Of a DNA stretch of 64,000 nt, positions 59,680 through 64,000 are shown one piece after another. This DNA comes from Crenobacter luteus. GTDB lineage: Bacteria; Pseudomonadota; Gammaproteobacteria; Burkholderiales; Chromobacteriaceae. The stretch lies in the NCBI RefSeq assembly GCF_004345725.1, contig NZ_SLXG01000004.1, positions 62,001 to 126,000 on the forward strand. The letters are read 5' to 3'. The translations under genes were made by a program, and so were the position numbers. A model generated the notes under the pieces. It saw only the letters and a list, made by a program, of their open reading frames with translations, searched no databases and was not told the origin of the DNA. Numbering within the stretch: the first letter of the stretch is position 1; every line of letters begins with the position of its first letter.

Positions 59680-60686
59680 GGCGCGTACCGGCGGCGCGGG
59701 CAGGGCGCTGACGCGCGCGCCGTCCCGGCTGTTCGAGCAAGGCCCCGTTCCGGCGACAGCCGGGCGGGGCCTCGCCGTTTCCGCTGCGACGGCGGGGGCT
59801 CGGCCAACCTGGGGGCGGCAAAAGGCGGGTGGGGCGGGATTCCCGTCGGGCCGTGCGCGGCGGTGAACGCCAAGGGGCCGCTCCGGGCGGGGGAGGGGCG
59901 GGTTTATATGAGGCCGCGCGCGGCGGGGCGGGGGCTTTTCAGCTTGCTGTAAGCGCTGGCGAGTTCCAGGGTTTTTCGCGTCGTCACGCCAAGGCCCTGC
60001 CGGTTTTTCCCGAGCCGTCTCATTTTTTTTTCGGCGTGCGGATGCGACGAAACGCCGCCGAATACGGAATGCCGATTTGCCGGCTGATTTATCGGGTCGT
60101 CAATTCAGGTTTGTACTGCCGAAAAGGAAGCGGGTGTCGCCAGCCCTCTGTCGAGCGACGCCGGGTTTTTATCGATGCCTGCGACATTTGCCGGTTGGTC
60201 CTTTTTTGTTTCCGGATTTTTTTACGATTCGCGAGTATGGTGGTTTTCCGGATAAACCCTTTTCGCTGATTTTCCTGGTCGACGCGCCGGGCGTCCAATA
60301 TGGATTGGGTATGAAAAAAATACCTGTCGGGTATGTGTCTGGCGGGCGCCCGGAAAGGCGCGCGGGCGCGGTGTTCCTGCTCGTCGCGACTTGCGGGATG
60401 GGGCCAGCAAAGGGGCGGCTGTCTGGCCGGCATTTCTGGCGGGGGTATTCTTCGCGAGCCTTTTTTTCGGGTCAAAAGGCCGGGTGGAATGGTGCCGGTG
60501 GTGATAAATACTGGCGGGGTATCATCGGATACTCAATCAGTATTAGACGCTCCGTTCCGTCGCGCTCAGGATGGCGGCGTTCCGTTGCACGAGGCGGCGG
60601 AATATTCGCCGGCGAGAGAGGCAAATGTTCGCCAAGAAACGCTGTTTTTTCGCCGGCCGGATTGTCTACGAACGGAGAAATCGACG
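59680..60686. other. About 1-kb non-coding stretch before the MFS gene
   Basis: I find no credible gene. The first 250 bases are very GC-rich, with a possible hairpin after the Lrp gene (arms 59741-59747 and 59765-59771) and one dispersed motif at 59799-59808. From about 59940 the base composition changes, with many T-runs (e.g. 60024-60032) and lower GC than anywhere else nearby. Open frames here match nothing I recognise. It may be a long regulatory leader, a decayed gene or acquired DNA. Confidence 0.6.
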
Positions 60687-62075
60687 ATGCAGCAAGACGA
60701 TAAAAAGACGGTCGACGCGCAAGCCTTGATCGACAGTCAGCCCTTTTCACGCTACCAGTATCTGATCCTGTTTTTCTGCTTCTCCATCCTCGCGCTCGAC
60801 GGCATGGACACCGCCGCGATCGGCTATGTCGCACCGGCGCTGGTGGCCGAATGGGGCATCGAGCGCGCGGCGCTCGCGCCGGCGCTGAGCGCCGCGCTGT
60901 TCGGCCTTGCCTTCGGCGCGATGGTGGCCGGCCCGTCGGCGGACCGCTTCGGGCGCAAGCCCGTCCTGGTGGTCTCGACCGCCTTCTTCGGGGTGCTCAG
61001 CCTGCTGACCGCCTACGCCTACGACGTCGCCAGCCTCGCGCTGCTGCGCTTTCTGACCGGCCTCGGCCTCGGCGCGGCGATGCCCAACGCGGTGACGCTG
61101 ATGGCCGAACTGGCGCCGGCCAACCGCCGCTCCTTCGTCATCAACACCGTCTACGTCGGCTTCCCGCTCGGCGCGGCGGCCGGCGGCTTCGTGTCGGCCT
61201 GGCTGATCCCGCACTTCGGCTGGCAGAGCATCTTCGTGCTGGGCGGCGTGCTGCCGCTGGCCTTGCTGCCCTTCCTGGTCCGCTCGCTGCCCGAGTCGGT
61301 GTCCTACATGACGTCCAAGGGTCACCCGGTCGACAAGGTGCGCCGCGTGCTCGAGCGCGTCTGCGGCCGCGACCTTGGCGATGTCGAGCGCTTCGAGCTC
61401 GGCGAGCGCCAGAGCCCGGTGCAGGCCGGGGGCTCGGCGCTCGGCCTGATTCTGTCGCGCCCCTTCCTGTTGAGCACGCTGATGCTGTGGACCACCTACT
61501 TCATGGGCCTGCTGATCTTCTACCTGCTGACGAGCTGGATGCCGCTGATGATGAAAGACGCCGGCTTCTCTATCGAGAAGGCCGCGCTCCTGACCGCGAT
61601 CTTCCCGCTCGGCGGCGGCATCGGCACCCTGGTCAGCGGCCTTTTGATGGACCGGTTCAACCCCGGCCGCGTGCTCAGCTTCGTCTACGTGCTCGCCGCC
61701 GTGCTGCTGGTCGCGGTCGGCCAGACCATGGACAAGGTATTCGTGTTCGCCGGGCTGATCTTCCTGGCCGGCATCATGGTCACCGGCGCGCAGGCCTCGC
61801 TGCCGGCTCTCGCCGCGCCGATCTACCCGACCCGGGGGCGCGCGACCGGCATGGCGTGGATGCTCGGCGTCGGCCGCTTCGGCGGCATCGCCGGCGCGCT
61901 GCTCGGCGGGGTGCTGCTGGGCATGCAGCTGCCCTTCGGACAGATCCTCGTGCTGCTCGCGATCCCCGCCGTCGTCGCCATGCTAGCGCTGTGGGTCCTG
62001 TCGTCGCGGACGGCGTGCAAGGACGACGCGGCGCGCGCGGAGAGCCGCGCGCTGACGGGCGTCGCAGGCGACTAA
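60687..62075 (+). CDS. MFS transporter, aromatic acid:H+ symporter type (PcaK-like)
   Basis: 462 residues, 12 membrane segments. LDGMDTAAIGYVAPALVAEWG and GPSADRFGRKPVL are AAHS-family signatures (helix 1 and loop 2-3); the TRGRATGMAWMLGVGRFGGI segment is also typical. Should import aromatic acids such as hydroxybenzoates or hydroxyphenyl acids. Start has CGGAGAAA upstream. A porin gene follows 146 bases downstream on the same strand. Confidence 0.9.
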   Translation: MQQDDKKTVDAQALIDSQPFSRYQYLILFFCFSILALDGMDTAAIGYVAPALVAEWGIERAALAPALSAALFGLAFGAMVAGPSADRFGRKPVLVVSTAFFGVLSLLTAYAYDVASLALLRFLTGLGLGAAMPNAVTLMAELAPANRRSFVINTVYVGFPLGAAAGGFVSAWLIPHFGWQSIFVLGGVLPLALLPFLVRSLPESVSYMTSKGHPVDKVRRVLERVCGRDLGDVERFELGERQSPVQAGGSALGLILSRPFLLSTLMLWTTYFMGLLIFYLLTSWMPLMMKDAGFSIEKAALLTAIFPLGGGIGTLVSGLLMDRFNPGRVLSFVYVLAAVLLVAVGQTMDKVFVFAGLIFLAGIMVTGAQASLPALAAPIYPTRGRATGMAWMLGVGRFGGIAGALLGGVLLGMQLPFGQILVLLAIPAVVAMLALWVLSSRTACKDDAARAESRALTGVAGD

Positions 62076-62221
62076 GGCGGCGCGCAGACGAGCAAGGGTG
62101 CGGCGCCGCACGGTCGGCGCCGGCCCGGAACACAGACAGGCGGACGGGCGCGGCCATCCGCGCGCGCCGCCCCCACGCACCGCCCGCGACCCGGGGTCGC
62201 GGGCCACAGAAAGACTTCATC

Positions 62222-63388
62222 ATGACGCAGTACCACACCTCGAGGGCCGCCGCGGCCGCCCTCGCGCTTTTCGCGCCGCTGACCCTGGCCGACGTCACGC
62301 TTTACGGCGTGATCGACGAGACGCTGGAGAGCGTCTCGGCCAAGGGCGCGAACGACCCGGCCGCCGACCTGAAGCGCGGCGGCCGGGTCGGTTCGAACAG
62401 CTCGCTGATCGGCTTCAGGGGCGGCGAGGAACTCGGCGACGGGCTCAAGGCGATCTGGCAGGTCGAGAGCGGCATCGCCGCCGACACCGGCGGCGGCACG
62501 CTGGGCACCCGCGACACCTTCGTCGGCCTGGCCGGCCGGGCCGGCACGCTGCAGCTGGGGCTGCTGACCTCGTCGTCGCGCGCGATGGAGGGACTGTTCG
62601 ACATCAACCGCGGCGCGACCGGCATCGGCTCGTCGTCGGCGCTGCTGGGCAAGCTCGGCAACCTCGCGCTCGGCGATGCGGCGCTCAAGTCGCTGTCGGC
62701 GGTCACGCCGACCATGCAGATCGGCCTGTTCGACAACCGCGTGCGCAACGCGGTGCAGTACCTGAGCCCCGGCTTCAACGGTTTTTCGGCCAGCGCGCTG
62801 TACGGCAGCGGCGAGAACGCCGAGGGGCCGAGCGCCTATACCGCCAACCTCGGCCTCAAGTACGACGACGGCGCGCTCTACGGCGGCGTCAGCTACACGC
62901 GGGTGCGCACCGGCGCCGACGCGGCCGCCCCGCTCGCGAGCAGCGCGTTCCGCACCGTCGAGGACCTGCGCGCCGCGCTGGTCTACCGCTTCTCGGCGCA
63001 GACCCGCGTCGGCGCGATCGTCGACCGCAGCGAGGGCGCGCTGACCGACGCCGGCGCCGCGCTCTACGGCGGCCGGCGGCTGCGCCAGTCGGTCTGGTAC
63101 GTCAACGGCTCGCTCGGCGTGTCCGAGCGCGGCCGGCTGATCGCGCAGTACGGCCGGGCCGGCGAGCTGACCGGCGGCTCTGCCGACGTCGGGGGAGGCG
63201 GCCGCGCGCGGCACTACCAGCTCGGCTACGAGCACGACCTGAGCCGCCGCACGATGGTCAAGGTGCTGTACTCGGCGATCCGCAACGAAGGCGGCTCGCG
63301 CTACGACTACGGCCTCGGCAGCGTCGGTTCGGTCGCGGCCGGCGCCGACCCGCGCGGCTTCGCGCTCGGCCTGCGGCACGCCTTCTGA
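62222..63388 (+). CDS. Outer membrane porin, Gram-negative general type
   Basis: 388 residues. Signal peptide ending APLTLA, mature start DVTLYGVIDE, the usual betaproteobacterial porin opening. Alternating beta strands throughout, with GFRGGEELGDGLKAIWQVE in the first strands, and a C-terminal Phe (LRHAF) needed for barrel assembly. About 16 strands, probably trimeric. Paired with the aromatic-acid transporter, suggesting substrate entry across the outer membrane, but porins are unspecific. Confidence 0.92.
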   Translation: MTQYHTSRAAAAALALFAPLTLADVTLYGVIDETLESVSAKGANDPAADLKRGGRVGSNSSLIGFRGGEELGDGLKAIWQVESGIAADTGGGTLGTRDTFVGLAGRAGTLQLGLLTSSSRAMEGLFDINRGATGIGSSSALLGKLGNLALGDAALKSLSAVTPTMQIGLFDNRVRNAVQYLSPGFNGFSASALYGSGENAEGPSAYTANLGLKYDDGALYGGVSYTRVRTGADAAAPLASSAFRTVEDLRAALVYRFSAQTRVGAIVDRSEGALTDAGAALYGGRRLRQSVWYVNGSLGVSERGRLIAQYGRAGELTGGSADVGGGGRARHYQLGYEHDLSRRTMVKVLYSAIRNEGGSRYDYGLGSVGSVAAGADPRGFALGLRHAF

Positions 63389-63407
63389 GGTCGCGTCCGG
63401 CAAGAAG

Positions 63408-63429
63408 GGGGCGGGCCGGCCCGCCCCTT
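63408..63429 (+). terminator. Probable terminator after the porin gene
   Basis: 8-bp stem of pure G/C (63408-63415 with 63420-63427), 4-base loop, then TTGTGTGGGTTT. The T-run is interrupted. Confidence 0.65.
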
Positions 63430-63480
63430 GTGTGGGTTTATCGCCCCCGGCCGTGCGCGCCCGGGGCGGCGAAAGGAAAG

Positions 63481-64000
63481 ATGATGGAGGCAGGCATCCG
63501 GCGCGCCGCGGCGTGGTCGCTGCTCGCGCTGGCCGTGGCGGGGCTGGCCGTGGTCGACGACGGCGTCGCGCGGCTCGTGTTCGGCTTGCAGCTCGTGCTC
63601 GCGTGCGCCCTGTTCGTCCGGCCGGTGGCCGGCGGGCGGGAGGAGGTGGGCGAGCCGCCGCTCGTGGCGGTGCGCGACGACCGGGTGGAAGACGGGCGCT
63701 GCGCGGCCGGGCGGGCGGCAGAGGCCGAGCGGGAGGCGCTGGCGGCGCGCCTTGACGCGATGCGGCGGGCGGGCGGCGCGCTGTCGGCCGAGGCCGGCCG
63801 TCTGCGCGGCCTCGTCGCCCAGACGCTGGACGATATGGTGCGGGCGAGCGCGGTGGCCAAGTCGTCCGGCGAGAAGGTGGAGGCGAGCGTCGCGGCGGTC
63901 GGCGAGGCGGCGGCGGTGATCGACGCGCTGGCCGGCTTCACCGTGCAGAGCGCCGCCGCCTTCGACGAGTTGTCCGTCCAGTCCGGGCGGATCGCCGGCA
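63481..64000 (+). CDS. Methyl-accepting-chemotaxis-like protein, N-terminal part (3' end outside window)
   Basis: Open to the window end, 173 codons visible. Tandem ATG with AAAGGAAAG just upstream. One or two hydrophobic helices at residues about 8-48, no visible sensor domain, then a long Ala/Arg/Glu coiled coil. The last visible residues FDELSVQSGRIAG resemble the start of the MCP signalling hairpin. If so, it is a small receptor lacking a periplasmic domain; the rest lies downstream. Confidence 0.7.
   Translation, partial: MMEAGIRRAAAWSLLALAVAGLAVVDDGVARLVFGLQLVLACALFVRPVAGGREEVGEPPLVAVRDDRVEDGRCAAGRAAEAEREALAARLDAMRRAGGALSAEAGRLRGLVAQTLDDMVRASAVAKSSGEKVEASVAAVGEAAAVIDALAGFTVQSAAAFDELSVQSGRIAG

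Noticed and set aside
59741-59771. Hairpin after the Lrp gene as a definite terminator
   Set aside because: Stem is good but there is no T-run directly after it; mentioned only within the gap description.
60077-60703. A plus-strand frame of 208 codons in the gap before the MFS gene
   Set aside because: Composition and translation match no family, there is no ribosome site, and it overlaps the true MFS start region.

Overview
The window is a high-GC (roughly two-thirds G+C by eye), densely packed proteobacterial chromosome segment. The gene content (rsxABCDGE-nth, bamE-dapB beside fur, aat-bpt, rluC-gph-Rieske-sppA, acs/actP with a DUF485 protein) and the protein styles suggest a betaproteobacterium near Neisseriales/Chromobacteriaceae. 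The species cannot be decided from the sequence alone. I see no phage, insertion sequence, CRISPR array or rRNA. There is one tRNA, tRNA-Asn(GTT).

Layout: 0-1 kb, end of panC and panD (pantothenate). 1.1-3.7 kb, a GFA/CENP-V-fold protein, rraA, and an HtrA-family protease that appears to be a lipoprotein. 3.8-9.7 kb, a complete Rsx/Rnf electron-transport operon followed by nth, with ATGA stop/start overlaps at four of its six junctions. 9.8-15 kb, acetate uptake and activation (DUF485 protein, actP, acs) with a divergent LysR regulator. 15-20 kb, selO, a MATE exporter, lpxH and two cyclophilins. 20-25 kb, a compact formate module: a NuoF-like subunit, a formate dehydrogenase alpha subunit and a FocA-type channel. 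25-29 kb, liuABC for leucine/isovalerate catabolism, without liuD or liuE. 29-31 kb, a SEC-C protein, a DUF2062 protein, a Nudix hydrolase and a PilZ protein. 31-36 kb, the stress trio prkA-yeaH-spoVR. 36-38 kb, a haem/iron-type ABC ATPase and permease. 38-41 kb, dapB, bamE, fur, aat and bpt. 41-46 kb, a minus-strand string rluC-gph-Rieske-sppA-motD-rutE-slyB. 46.6-49.6 kb, rne. 49.7 kb, tRNA-Asn. 49.9-59.7 kb, a phenylalanine/tyrosine catabolic cluster (SDR, phhA, phhB, aromatic permease, scoB, scoA, fahA, a VOC protein, hppD, an amino-acid dehydrogenase) with a divergent Lrp-type regulator. 60.7-64 kb, an aromatic-acid MFS transporter, a porin and the start of a chemotaxis-receptor-like protein.

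How the genes work together: the aromatic cluster accounts for Phe to Tyr to 4-hydroxyphenylpyruvate to homogentisate, and for fumarylacetoacetate to fumarate plus acetoacetyl-CoA. Homogentisate dioxygenase (hmgA) and maleylacetoacetate isomerase (maiA) are not in the window. A small VOC metalloprotein sits between hppD and fahA. The SDR beside phhAB resembles quinonoid dihydropteridine reductase and could recycle the pterin cofactor. The MFS transporter and porin may supply aromatic acids.

The strongest unexplained signal is a dispersed 10-mer, GTTGGCCGAG. I counted 35 exact copies over both strands, plus 7 more that share only the last 9 bases, where less than one is expected from base composition. 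It occurs in all kinds of genes, in different reading frames and both orientations, and twice as a perfect inverted pair forming the stem of an intergenic terminator. This is how DNA uptake sequences behave in Neisseriaceae, but the word differs from the Neisseria DUS. I propose it as a candidate uptake-sequence dialect.
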